From Nemertoderma westbladi (Eukaryota > Xenacoelomorpha > Nemertodermatida > Nemertodermatidae), in the NCBI GenBank assembly GCA_032718475.1, contig JAUCBJ010000784.1:1-49575 (forward strand): a stretch of 49,575 bases of DNA. The letters are read 5' to 3'. The notes under the pieces were generated by a model. It was not told the origin of the DNA, ran no database searches, and saw only the letters and a program-made list of their open reading frames with translations. Each line of letters opens with the position of its first letter. Positions within the stretch are counted from its first letter, which is position 1. The translations under genes and the position numbers were made by a program. Of this stretch, positions 34,681 through 46,937 are shown one piece after another.

Positions 34681-35488
34681 GTTACTATCGATATATTTAC
34701 TCTCGATATTTTTCAACACTCGATATTTTTCAACACTCGATATTTTTACTCTCGATATTTTTCAACACTCGATATTTTTACTCTCGATATTTTTCAACAC
34801 TCGATATTTTTACTCTCGATATTTTTCAACACTCGATATTTTTCAACACTCGATATTTTTACTCTCGATGTTTTTCAACACTCGATATTTTTCAACACTC
34901 GATATTTTTACTCTCGATATTTTTCAACACTCGATATTTTTACTCTCGATATTTTTCAACACTCGATATTTTTACTCTCGCTATTTTTCAACACTCGATA
35001 TTTTTCAACACTCGATATTTTTACTCTCGATATTTTTCAACACTCGATATTTTTACTCTCGATATTTTTCAACACTCGATATTTTTACTCTCGATATTTT
35101 TCAACACTCGATATTTTTCAACACTCGATATTTTTACTCTCGATGTTTTTCAACACTCGATATTTTTCAACACTCGATATTTTTACTCTCGATATTTTTC
35201 AACACTCGATATTTTTACTCTCGATATTTTTCAACACTCGATATTTTTACTCTCGCTATTTTTCAACACTCGATATTTTTACTCTCGATATTTTTCAACA
35301 CTCGCTATTTTTACTCTCGATATTTTTCAACACTGGGTATTTTTACTCTCGATATTTTTACCCTCGATATTTTTACTCTCGATATTTTTTGAACTCTCGA
35401 TATTATCGTTATTTTTCAACACTCGATGTTTTTACTCGCGTTATTTTTACTCTCGATATTTTTCATGTCTCGATATTTTTCAATATAA
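34681..35488. repeat. 15/17-bp minisatellite, right arm (copy B)
   Basis: Corresponds to 26070-26877 with an offset of 8,611, including the 275-bp internal duplication. Unchanged unit order in such an unstable sequence points to an extremely recent duplication or to an assembly copy. Confidence 0.95.
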
Positions 35489-35796
35489 CCTTATGAACAC
35501 GTGTGCCAAATTTCAAATCATTTCATTAAGATGTGAACGAGTAGTACCAGAAAGGCCAAAAAGGCCCATTTGGCCACAGTAATGGCCATTTTTGAAAAAA
35601 TATGTTGGTTTTCATTTTATCGTTAAGTACATTCTTACAGTCTTAGGCACAATTGAGCAAAAAAATACGAACCATTTAAATGAAAATACGAAGTTACAGA
35701 CCCAAAAAAACCGATATTTCGTTTAATTTTGAAATTTCGATTAATTCGATTAATAACTTTCGTTTTTCTAACTAAATAACCTAAATAATATCAGTA

Positions 35797-36806
35797 TACG
35801 ATGGTTCGACAACATTTGTGTCTACTGTTGATGGTGACACAGAACCATTTGAAGTGTTATGGGGCGTCCTCCAGGGAGACACACTTGCACCATTCTTGTT
35901 CATAATTGTGGTTGACTATGTTCTACGCATGTTCTCAGATCATCATAATGATGATGGGGTGATGATAACTCCACCTACTGGCTCCAGAAGTCGAGGAAAT
36001 TCTGCTAAGTACGTAACTGATCTAGACTTTGCTGATGACTTAGGAGTACTCTCAGAATCACTAGAGGGAGCCCAACGGCTCCTCAGCTCATTAGAACATG
36101 CTGCTTCTAGTGTTGGTCTTTTTATTAACTCCAGAAAGACCAAAATTTTCACAGTTAACTTTGAAAGTTCTCATTAAGTGTCTGATCGGATGAGCATAAG
36201 CTCAAAGGATGGTATGCTTGAGCATGTGGACGACTTCTGTTACCTGGGATCATGGATCCGGAAGTCAGGTGAGGACCTTCGAATTCTTAAGGGAAAGGCA
36301 TGGGCAGCCTTGAATAGGCTTTCCAGGATTTGGAAGTCACCGAGAATTAATCGGAAACTTAACGTCCGATATTTAGAGCAGCAGTAGTTCCAGTACTCCT
36401 CTATGGGAGTCCATGCTGGGCTCTAACTGCTGAGGACACCAAATCTCTGGATGGCACATTCACAAGAATGCTACGCCGGGTTCATTGTGTCAAGTACAAT
36501 GCACACATCTCCAACGAGACACTATATAACATTGGAGGTGTCTCATTGGTTCCCCCAAGCTTGACACTAGAACAAAATCGCCTCCGCTTTGCAGGACATT
36601 GCTTTCGCCGTGAGGACCAGCCAGTGCATAATCTTGTACTTTGGCAGCCTCATGGAGTGAATAAGCATGGTGGACAGCCCTTGACTTTCTTGAGACGCAT
36701 CTTAAAGGACACTGGCCTTGAAGATGCGGATAATCTAGCAAATGTCATGGGTGATAGGGAGTTGTGGCGGCGCAATATTGTCGACAAGCCGGCACAGCAT
36801 TCTTAA
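35797..36806 (+). pseudogene. 5'-truncated RTE-like reverse transcriptase (family 1), copy B
   Basis: Identical in reading to 27186-28195, with the same in-frame TAA (36175-36177) and the same 1-bp loss near 36367. It arose by the segmental duplication, not by a separate transposition, since flanks and tail are the same. Confidence 0.88.
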
Positions 36807-37811
36807 AAATGCAGCTGCAATGCAGCATGCCGATACTTCCTTCCTTCCTTGACAAGTTCTGCCGAGCATAATCACCAGCCGATTCTGATGCGCTCTCCAT
36901 TTGACCAGGCCAGGTACAAAGTTCTTTGTAATCTCTTTTCAATTTGCATAGGGTCTCTCAGAGGCTATCATCGCGCTTAACATCATGGTGAAGCATCTTG
37001 CCTAAAACGGTAATACCTGGTCGAACCATGCGGTGCGCTCTCCTATTTGATGATGAATTTGGTGGAGCAGATTATAAACTTTGGCCCCACCGAAAAATAC
37101 ACTTTTGTGATTTCAAGTGCCTGTGATGTTTAAATCAGAATTCTGCAAAACCCGTATAATTAAAACCTAGAGAGAAGAAGTACAATGCATATTTGATAAT
37201 AATTTGTAACTTTCGGCTGAAAAAATACTGCAAAATGAATACTGCAATTTTTGCTTTGTAACAGCGTGATTCCCGAATAAAGAGTCTATATATTTTTACG
37301 AAAATTCAATAAGTTTATATTTCATCATATAAGTTAAAATTTGTTCATTTAAATAATGTGTTTTGGAGATATTTAACGAAAATCATGCGGGACGATAGTG
37401 AACCCCCATCCCACCCACGGTATTAACATGGTTCTATTGTTTTGGATTATGTATTTATTTGGATTACATGGTGATATGTTCATAAGTTCAATAGTAATAT
37501 AAAGAAGCAAGTAAAGTGAATTAAAAATAAGATAGCGAAGATGTACGAACCATTCGTTAGCTTTATTCCCGGTTGTTTGATGTCGAGTATATGATTATCT
37601 TAATGAGTCATATAATATAGATGATAGTTTAATGATTAATTATTTATTACAATCGCCCATAAATTCACTTATCTTGAGAGAAACCGTAAATGCGTTGATG
37701 TTCGATAACAGTAGAGGAGCGCTCCGAATAAAATAAAGCAACTTATTAATTATTTAAATATGGCAAAGAGTCCTACTGTAGTAACTACATATAAGAAGCA
37801 ATGATATTACA

Positions 37812-38577
37812 TTTCTTAAGAGCTTTATGCTGAATAATAAACGACAAGGAAAATCATATCATACAGTAAATTGTGATCATGAAAAAGATATGCATTACCT
37901 TATTAATTTATGCGAAAACTTTAGTTGATATTTTTATCCATTGCAATATTAAATGTATAAATTCGAACAGGACTTCAAATAACAATGACATCAGTAAATT
38001 ATATCAACGTACTCCAATACAAGTTTCATTGGCAATTTAAATATCAATAATAGTATTAATTAGTGTGTTGTATCAGTATTATACTATTTGATTTGCAGGA
38101 GATTGACTTAAAACTGATGCCGCTTATACATTTGTGTACATTATTCTGGGTACAGAATCGAGGTCACACAAGATAATACCCATGTTAGATAATATAGAAT
38201 GTTACTTACCGCTGTCCACTTGTTTGTTTTTTCCTGGCAAATATAATAGCCTGAGTGAACGAATAACCGAATTAATAATTGAAAAAATCATAATGGCAAT
38301 CTTCAGAAATTCATTGTGGAATATTCATTTATTCCAGAAGATTCAGAGATCGTGATGATCTCTGAGTTCACGATTTAGATGTAAACGTTGATGGGATTTT
38401 ATTGACAAATCTCAATAGTACATTAGCCTCTCTATTATTATCTGCATGTTGCATTGCAACTTACATGCTCTACCGGCTTATCGACAAAATTCGGCACAAC
38501 TCCTTAACCCGATGGCTTCGCGAGATTATCTTTGATGGCTTCAAGGCTAGTGTCCACTAAGACGGCATCTCAATAAA
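37812..38577. other. AT-rich spacer without recognised genes
   Basis: Begins at the right breakpoint of the duplication. I see no coding motif or repeat. A 73-codon open frame at 38134-38355 has no recognisable features. Confidence 0.5.
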
Positions 38578-38584
38578 TCACAGG

Positions 38585-38812
38585 CTGTCTGTCTGTCCAC
38601 CATGCTTATTTTCTACATGGGACTGCCAAATCACAAGAGCGTGGTACTTGCTGTGATTTCCCTCAAAACGGAGGTGGCTCTGTTCAAATATACTGTTTGG
38701 GGGTACAGACACCTCCAATGCTATAATAGGGTCTGGTTGGATATGCATGCATTCTACTTGACTTGACACAATCAGCTTAGTATTTTATTGTATTGTGCGA
38801 GTGCCATCCAGA
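38585..38812 (-). pseudogene. Old fragment of the family-1 RTE-like C-terminus
   Basis: The minus-strand reading VECMHIQPDP, EVSVPPNSIFEQ, SHLRFEGNHS, LVIWQSHVENKHGGQ aligns with VKYNAHISNQ, GVSLVPPSLTLEQ, NRLRFAGHCF and LVLWQPHGVNKHGGQ of the younger copies. The similarity extends at DNA level into the upstream CTGGATGGCAC near 38805. It is much more diverged than the other copies, so the family was active over a long time. Only about 230 bp remain. Confidence 0.75.
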
Positions 38813-38829
38813 TATTTGGAGATACTTAA

Positions 38830-41800
38830 AAAAGTAAGTCACCAACAACCAACACATTCATAGGCATCTAAGCGCAGTACGAAGGAAGCACGATTATCAC
38901 AGGGATTATTTCATAATTTAAACCATTGGCGCATTGCCTAGTAGCCCTCTAGCGGGATATTTCATAGCAGCTGAATCACCCCACACAAATTATATTTCAG
39001 AGTTTCGACCAGACTGTCCGAAACATCAGTATTTGCTCGTAAATAACTACAAGACTATCCCCGTAATGCACATACATCAACAAGTAAACTAATAAACTTG
39101 ATACATGGTATAATACCATCCTGTCCTTCAGGAATGCAGCTGATATGGTGACTGGTGCTCGACTCTAATTGGCCGTTGCCATTAGTAATTAGGAGCCCGC
39201 TCGACAGGCGGGATACTTAATGTAAAAATTTGCGGGATACTTACTGTAAAAATCTCAGGATATATAACACTGACTGACTGACTGACTGACTGATAATTAT
39301 CAAGGTTCAGGCACTTCCTGCGTGGCGATTTTGTTGAAATTTTAAAAGTTAATTGCTTTGGTGGTTCATAATCGCGTTACAAAATATCAGATCGATTCTA
39401 TGTGTGGTATTCAATATATTTCGTTTTTTTGAAATTATTTTGTCGCGAAATTAAAAGCAATGGTAAAGTAACAACTCCTCCCTGAGCTGGTGCAGCAGCT
39501 CGCTGTGTAGGAATGGTTGAGTGCAGGGCTGCCTGAGATAGAATTCCATCAATGCAGAATTTCTTGACTACACCCCTCCTGCTGCTGGCTGCTGGCTGAG
39601 TCTACACATCCTTTATCAGCTCTCAGGGATAGACAGAAAATAGTTGAGTTTTCAATAAACAAAATAAAATATACCACTGCAGTAGGATTATATTATTATT
39701 CCACGAATCATTGGGCTGATTGTTTTGTATAGGATATATGTAGAAAGTTCTTAAAAATAATATTCGTATTTTTTTTATTACATAGGATTAGCATCATTTT
39801 TTTTAGCTGAAGCATTACATTAATAGTGCAAATTAATTTAATTATATTTTAATACCATTACTACATTGGCATACCGTAAGATAGTTTTAACATTTATAAC
39901 AAATAGTGGTGCGAGCATAAATCAAATCACGCAAATTTAAAAGAACCGGGTGTGTTGTCATAGCAAAGTTTCATTTTTTATTATGTGGGACGAGCCACAA
40001 AGTCAGCTAGCCCCACGCCTTATAGTTTAGACAATTAATTGTTTAGTTTACTTATTGCTGACTGACAAGGTTTACTTGTAATAGTCTTGGCTAGGATTCT
40101 TCCCCCGGGCTCCTTCCAGCCAGCTTGCTGGCTTTCTAGTATATTTGCTAGCAATATATGAGTAATAATCGTTCTTAGATGGTATAATGTCAGCATTCTT
40201 TCCAGATAAAGATAACACGGATATTAATGATGTGCCAAACAGCGCATACCTATACACTTCAAGGCACAATATATAAGAGTTTACTGTATAATGAATGCCT
40301 AGACTGCGCAACATCTAATGATACTTTATATTAGCACCTTTTGGTCACGAAACAATGATCACTGTCCTTACTTTATTGAGTAGCGAGTCCTTTATGATGG
40401 GTAATAATAATTGCCATAAAATGGTTGATCGCTAATAGAGTGGCATATTGCTTTTTTGGTTGTCGAAGTGCACACAGGGTTAATCCCTTGACACTTATTA
40501 ATATTGTGTGGGTGGTAATTAACTATTTTGTATATCGCCAGTCTTTGTGTACCCTGCTTTAGCACAGTTTCTACTACTATTTTATATTTATTCTTTATTA
40601 TTATTTAATTTTGTGAGGTAGAGATTGGTCATATGGTGCAAAATTTAGACGGTTGCGATCTCGCGAATATTTCTACCAAAGGAAGATCAGTGTTCAATAA
40701 ACTATCGCGAAAATTAAGCGATGTCTGTAGCACTGCAGGTTAACATCTTCATTTATATTCATGAATTGACAGCAGCATGTATTGGTAAATTAGCTAGCCA
40801 GATTATCCGTAAATAATGTTTTGATGAGTTTTGATGTTCTGGGCCATTTTAAATATGATCATGGCGAAGGCGAAGTATCCCCATAGTCAGTGTAATCCGC
40901 ACAGGGCACACAGGGGTTTTCAATGAACACTGTTCATATTACTTTGGCTATAATAATCCGGCTGATGTTGTTGCATTTAACTCTCCAGTGATAGTTCTGC
41001 TTCTGCTAGTAAATATATGTTTTCAATGATTTCCTTACCTTCAATAATCCGGCTGATGCCCAGCACCATTGAAGATTTTTCAAAAGTGAACGAATTCTAC
41101 ACTGAATAGATTTTCTATACCAAACAAATACGAATGCAGATTAATTAGTTGTGTTTCAGAACATTTGTAATCACCCATTCATAGATTTAATCATTCATTC
41201 CTTGTTTCAACTTAAAAGAAGATACACCCAGCACATTGTAAAATAAATTGCCCAGGCAGTGGTTCAGATTGCAAAGAATTCAAAATCGCTATATATTGCT
41301 GCAGACATGTTAAAGTTGAACCTTCAAGGTGAGTGCAAAATTAATGGTTGGATCTAATTTCGATAGTATGCCATGTATTGTTTATGTTGGTGCTGAAATG
41401 AGTTGTTTGAGTTTCTGAAATACAATATAATGTTTATAAACTGACGAATGGATATTCATTCATTTTTATCAGTCATTTTATATCTAAAATAAGTCCATTT
41501 TTTTTTATTACTTTATTCCTGAGGACTTGTATATTATTGACCTTATTGTTAACTCATATTTCCTTTATTTAAATAAAGGCTTATACCATTTCTTTCGGAG
41601 ATCGTTATCAGTATTATCATCTCTTATGGTTAATAATATTATTTAATATAAAACTCAATATTCCACCACCTTGATGATTTGTACATTTATTTTTATGTAA
41701 AATGATATAGAAATAAAAGCCAAGAGACAAGTGACCTGACCTGAGTGGACTTTATTTTTCTTCAATGCAGTGGACATTATTTTTCTTCAATGCAGGTTCA

Positions 41801-42630
41801 GACTGAAGATCGAGTTAACTGTTTTATCACATTATATATTTTAGCATCTTTCATTACTGAATTCCAGGAATCTATAATTGTATATCCCATGTACAATTTT
41901 ATTTGAATTGGCTTGACTGTTGATAAAGGATAGTTCTAAAACCAGTATTACAAATACCGCGAATACATACTACAAAACGAATCATTCTGGGTGTTAGGTA
42001 GGTAAGTAAATCACCCATTAATTTATTCTAATTTCAGGTACTGTAGTAGTAATACTGGATATGTAAGGTTTTGAAATATTGTTCTGGACAAAATTACCTC
42101 ATGATTCGATGAATAAATATTGAAGGGCTCGCACAGCTTAACAATTAATTGGAAAACGACTGTCCAACAAAGTTTGGGACACGAAATCCTCCATAGGCAT
42201 AGAGGATATTATCCTCCACTGAACTTCCTATTCATTTCCCTGGTTCCAAGGATTTGGGATCAGCAACATCGTCAGGCCATATGTTCACACGGCCTAGAAA
42301 TTAATTGCTTTTATTTCTGAGATTTGCATCCCATGACAATGTTGGTGATAGCCGTTAATGTTGATACAATATGTGTCTGGGACTATATTCGAGTCTTTAT
42401 TGGGCCTGGGTACGTTTTAGATTCTACCGGACAGTAATTCCGACGGTGTAATGTCATTTATTTAACTTATCTGTGCACGGTCAAAAAATGATATGTAATA
42501 ATATCCAGTGTTCTAATTTACACAATGAAAATTGTAGCAATGCAGCAAAGTTATTCCTTAAGGCCTTGGGTACTTGTTTAAGCTTCTTTATTTGGTAGTA
42601 TAGTAAGAAATCCAGTACACTAGAAGCATT
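38830..42630. other. Long AT-rich stretch without recognised genes
   Basis: No coding region, tRNA or known element could be supported. Short features: GCGGGATACTTA occurs twice near 39210-39245, and a GACT microsatellite lies at 39269-39293. The open frames are short and motif-free, including 40072-40314 (minus) and 42120-42320 (plus). Confidence 0.5.
39269..39293. repeat. (GACT)n microsatellite
   Basis: About six tandem ACTG units, uninterrupted. Confidence 0.95.
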
Positions 42631-42635
42631 CATTT

Positions 42636-43233
42636 CTAAAACCTGATGTTTGGCTCTACACCAATGGGGGAATTGGGGCTTGTCTTTGGGGTCGAAGCAG
42701 TGACCTCATTACTGCTGGAAATATGGACATGGGCAGCATTTCCCATACACTTATTCTTCCTCGACCCATGGACATTGAGTTTGCCATTTCCATTGCATGA
42801 CACCTGGCGGCCACTTACAAGACATTTAGGTTTAGTGGCTTTTTTGACAGATTCAATATTAGGTCCTTGGCAGGCGAATCTGAAGTTTGCCACCAGTGAT
42901 GTACTAGATGCCTGATAGGCATGTAAGATCTGTGAATAGATTCTGAATGGATCTTATGGAGTCCTCTGAATCAATTATAGAATCCTGTGGATCACTGAAT
43001 TGTGCAATTGTTCTGTCACCAATTTCTGCATTTGTGATGCACTCGCATTGGAGACACAATTTAGCAAACCTGCATATTTATGTATACTCTACATTGGTAG
43101 AACTTGGCCTGCAGGGGGGCTAATGATTATATGTTCTCTCTTAATATCGTTACTGCCCAGTTTTAGCCTTTCCTTTGAGGTATCTTTTATCACCCAAGCA
43201 TTTAACAGGCCAATTAGTTGCAAGTTTTTATTT
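42636..43233 (-). pseudogene. Coding-like remnant of unknown family
   Basis: On the minus strand, protein-like reading continues across three frames. From 43233 it reads LQLIGLLNAWVIKDTSKER, LGSNDIKREH, SPPAGQVLPM, a TAG, then SIHKYAGLLNCVSNASASQM and QKLVTEQLHNSVIHRIL to a stop at 42964. A second frame from about 42950 reads DPFRIYSQILHAYQAS and continues SLVANFRFACQGPNIESV, then a K/G/N-rich tail (KCLVSGRQVSCNGNGKL) to 42636. I do not recognise the family. It has the feel of a decayed transposase- or SWIM-like protein, but no catalytic motif is visible. Low confidence, since the opposite strand also has an 89-codon open frame. Confidence 0.3.
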
Positions 43234-43832
43234 GTTTAAAGATTGTCAGTGTTCAATGATTGAGCTATTGATGAGCATCGGAAAGAACAGAAAGTCGAAT
43301 TCAAACACATTGTACTTAGAAGTCCAGCTCTAGACAGATTTGAAACACTTTATTGAGAGTAGTGTGGGAAAGTCGGTACTGAAAACCTTTGTGGTGCGCG
43401 GTATGGATTCTTCCTACCAGAGAAGCCCATTAATCACACTAACAGTAAACAACAACTGTTCGATGGTCGTGTATTGGGTACCGTATGCTGGCACATACTG
43501 TAACCTAATCACAAAACTTAATCATTATGTCTTCTGGTTACAATTAAAATTCAACTTATTTTAATTTAAAGTGGACTTTGACAATCGAAGATGATAAGAG
43601 ACATCGAATTTGACAAAAAGCGTGAACATTATAGATATATATCAGGAAGAACTATAAAACATCATAATGACAAACTAGTTTGAATGAGAAAGAACATAAG
43701 AAACATTTTTGTATATTCTTGTACAAAACATGTGTATAAACTTATACATTCTTGTATAAGTTGTTATGTGCTGTCTGCATGCAATACGACTCTGCAATCT
43801 AGCTGATTGTTTATTGGTTTGGAGTACTAGAA

Positions 43833-44400
43833 TTAATGATAACCACAATGGTGCAATATATCGAGAAGTTCAACGCGATCCATTTCATTTAAGCGGTCTA
43901 CACCAGCCAGAGCATCCAATGTTGAAAAATATAAAAATAATGAGTCCAGAAGGATTTTACTGTCAAGAGACTCCTTTCCATGAACCACAAAACCATAATA
44001 AAAGCTGTTTAGTTCCAAGCATTATAGGGAAGTATTTGCAATCCATTTAATCTTTAAGCAATGTTCTCCTGATGATTTCCCATTCTTCAATTTGGATTCT
44101 GGATTCCGAGTTGTAATTCGAACAAACTAACCATCAGCTGTGTGTTCAAACCTTTCTTTCCAAAAGCCAAAAAAATGCTTCTCTAAATACACCCTCCATA
44201 TCAGCACCTAATTCATAAATAAATTTAACTTTAATAGGAACGTGAATAATTCCATCATGTTTAAAAACAATAATCATGTCCCAGAGTATGTTACTATGAT
44301 TGATTTTAATATTATTGCATCTTTGAGTAAGTACACAGAATCAACATCAAACGGTTCTGACTCATCTTGTTGTTCACTAACATCATAATTAAAGACCTCC
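43833..44400 (-). pseudogene. HECT-domain-like remnant (G2E3-type ubiquitin ligase), broken
   Basis: The minus-strand frame from 44340 reads INHSNILWDMIIVFK, then IKVKFIYELGADMEG followed by VFREAFFWLLERKV, and stops at 44146. This follows the start of a HECT N-lobe (V-x-x-x-x-x-W-x-D, then V-x-F-x-x-E-x-G-x-D-x-x-G-x-x-R-E-F-F). Another frame gives FEHTADG, a stop, then FVRITTRNPESK. A third (44018-43833) gives FYYGFVVHGKESLDSK and ILLDSLFLYF, which fits the next HECT helix (Y-x-x-G-x-x-x-x-x-x-x-x-G, then L-x-x-x-L-F-x-Y-L). The C-lobe with the catalytic cysteine is not seen. Upstream (44403-44288) an acidic stretch VSEQQDESEPFDVDSVY precedes it. With at least two shifts and stops it is probably a pseudogene, though small exons cannot be excluded. 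The family call is from motif memory. Confidence 0.45.
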
Positions 44401-44639
44401 TACTCGCCAACAATCGAGTCATCGAAGCCGAAACGGCAAGGAGCTTGAACACCCTCATGGAGTTTTAATGTTCTTCTTTCGTTCGAGGACAATCACTTTG
44501 ACTAAATCAACAGCCAACAGATAATTTATCATTTTCAACATTGTATATAGATGGTATATAAATGGTATATGGATTATTGTTTGCTGCGGCTGCATTGAGC
44601 GATTAAGGTTTATTGACAAATGTACAACTAATAACAAAC

Positions 44640-46304
44640 CGACTTATAACCAGTTTCAATGCAGTAAACATCGAGGGACTTCTGTAAATCGAACTTAGTT
44701 TGATACAAGCCCATTAAAGTAAAGGAAAATTCTACCCTTTCTCCTAGTAATTTTATCCATCCAGGAAGAATAGATCAAAGCCCTTCTCTAAAACATCAGC
44801 AAGATGTCCCTACACACTTGAAAATAACATTTACTACCACCAATACGAGCCTGCCATGTTGTAAATCTATCTGCAATAAATTTTAGGCTTCCAACATATT
44901 TTCACTTTACGAGTTTGTCACTAAAAATATTATTTCCTTTCAGATGCTTATGCTTGCAGAGGCTTTTATCGCTTTTAGATCGATTATCTTTGCTACTGTA
45001 CTGGTACTGATTTAGAGGACAAGGTTTTCGGGGTGTTTTACATCTGAATTGCGAAGTAGGTTCCTCTCTAATTATTCTTAAGTTTCCAACTTCGGCGAAT
45101 TATTTTAGCACTACCAAAATTGGAACTGCTGTATACTGGAATAAAGGTGTAATATAGGAATAACGGTAGAATATATTATAGTAGTTTATATTTCAATATT
45201 TTATATTTACCGCCATTCAATGTACAATGCTGTTCAATATCTTGTTTTTTTGAATATTTGTTTACCAAAAAAAATTTAAAAAATCATTAAATGTTATTTT
45301 ATCTTTTTTTTTTTGAGAAATAAAACAAAAATAAAATAAACATAAAATAAAGACTTTCTGAAATGTATTTGCTTTTTTATATTTTTGAAAATATAATAAA
45401 ATTGAAAAAAACAAGAATTTTTAAAATCGTGTTTTTTCACTTTTGGCAATAAAATAAATCGAGTATGTCCCTTCAGGTCCAAAATAGTACAGTGCAAAAT
45501 TTAAGCGAATTTTCGTGGTTTTTTTAATGCATTTAACCAATGAAGCATGTGTGGAAGAAGTTTATATTACTATGTAGAAAAGGATGTACCTACCGCATGT
45601 TGTTGGAACATTTCGGACAAATGTTTGGCTCTGCAATCAAACAGGAGAGGTCCAGTTGTGTTCTACTTCAAAACCTGGAAGGGATCTGCATTCACACCGT
45701 CGTGTTTCAACGTGGATAAGTAATCACATGCGATCTCCGAACCTATACGAAATTGGTGCATCGATGTAGAATGTTTACGACTTAAATGTAAAATTTTTAA
45801 ATATTTATTTACCCATAAATATAAAATCAAATGATAACTAATACAAATAAAGTAAACTAATAATAATAAAAAACCGTAAAATAAAGGGATGGTCAACATA
45901 GTTTGACTTATTATATGGTATTAGAATTATCTCGATTTAATATCTATGTGCTGCACTTCTACACATTACCGCAGAATCCCAGACGTCCTTTATAAAGTAC
46001 ACCTTGGCAGAATCCCACTGCAGTAATATAGATGCTATGCTTATTGTGGTGCGAGATGAGCCAACAACGGACTGTTATAATTAATATTAATCTGTTTTCC
46101 ATATGTATCTCAATGTGTCTGGGTGGGTCAGAATCCATAATATGTGCTGTAATGCAATATTTATTGACTTCTCACTCAAAATACACACACAGTAGCCCCC
46201 CGGTATAATTTTAGTTGTTCGTTGATCCCTTACAACCAATATATCTGACTGTTGATTCTCGATTAAATTATGTTTCCTTTCTCCCGTTTATTATTTTGGT
46301 TCCT
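44640..46304. other. AT-rich stretch without recognised genes
   Basis: Nothing firm. A 58-codon frame at 45547-45723 (plus) reads cysteine- and aromatic-rich (EKDVPTACCWNISDKCLAL), but there is no start context, splice signal or known motif to support it. The section 45245-45440 is extremely A/T-rich. Confidence 0.5.
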
Positions 46305-46814
46305 TTAACCCTATTAGTACCGGGCTATAAAATGTTGTACAAATATTAATATATATTGACCCCCCCCCCCCCCCCCCCCCCCTCTAAAATCTACAAATTG
46401 TTACGAAAACGTCTGATTTTTTGTTTGTACGTAGGTATCACTAGTCTGGATCCGACCGAAAAAATTTTTCGAAAAAATGTACTGGGTTGGTTATTATTGC
46501 AGCACCAAAATTACAAGTAGTGCACAATTTTCAGAAAATTTGAAAGTTACATTTTTCGGCTAATTGTTTTTCAATACAGGTTTTCTGGACCGCAAAATAC
46601 ATTGGAAAATATTTAAAAATGATATGATTACCATAAATGGCTGTTTAGTCCTTTCTGCGTAGGAAAAAAATGAAAAAAACAAGTAACCAGCACGTTTCAG
46701 TTAGAACACAAAATTATTAATTCACTTATACGATGCTATAAATTCACATTTGTAGGTTTTCTAGGGCGCTGATTCTAATGGAATGCATTTCCAAAATGCC
46801 AAATCATTGCTACT
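46305..46814 (+). mobile_element. Partial second copy of the TTAA element
   Basis: It starts TTAACCCTATTAGTACCGGG, as the element at 28762 does, and then follows it at roughly 95% identity to ATCATTGCTACT at 46814 (29260 in the other copy), where similarity ends abruptly. The subterminal hairpin is altered: the G half is lost and the C half has grown to about 25 bases. The right half of the element is absent. The break coincides exactly with the start of the 15-bp inverted array. Confidence 0.85.
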
Positions 46815-46937
46815 CCCGGACAATTCGGTCCCGGACAATTCGGTCCCGGACAATTCGGTCCCATTTATTTAGTGCTTTGTGACCGAATTGTCCGGAACGA
46901 ATTGTCCGCGACCGAATTGTCCGGGACCGAATTGTCC
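46815..46937. repeat. Inverted array of a 15-bp motif
   Basis: Three head-to-tail copies of CCCGGACAATTCGGT (46815, 46830, 46845) are followed by a spacer of about 20 bp and then three to four copies of the complement ACCGAATTGTCCGGG (from 46882), one of them imperfect. The whole can fold as a hairpin with arms of about 45-50 bp. It could be a small hairpin transposon or the end of one. Confidence 0.92.

Larger units (their letters stand above)
30766..37811 (+). repeat. Tandem segmental duplication, copy B
   Basis: This is the second, direct copy of 22968-30759. The junction between copies contains six extra bases (30760-30765, ATGATA) and no shared repeat at the breakpoints, which fits end joining rather than recombination between repeats. 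The copy lacks the TTAA element and has instead the insertion at 31337-32159. It also lacks a 13-bp segment that copy A has near 23,467-23,480, and carries an extra GAGA in the GAGAGAG run near 31,103. AT-rich DNA without genes fills 32,160-33,860, 34,369-34,680, 35,490-35,790 and 36,840-37,811. Confidence 0.97.

Noticed and set aside
42646-42915. Plus-strand 89-codon frame (MFGSTPMGELGL...)
   Set aside because: The minus strand over the same bases reads more like protein and connects to further coding-like sequence. The plus frame has no recognisable motif.
45547-45723. Small cysteine-rich 58-codon frame
   Set aside because: No signal peptide, no supporting splice sites and no recognised spacing of cysteines. 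It may be chance.
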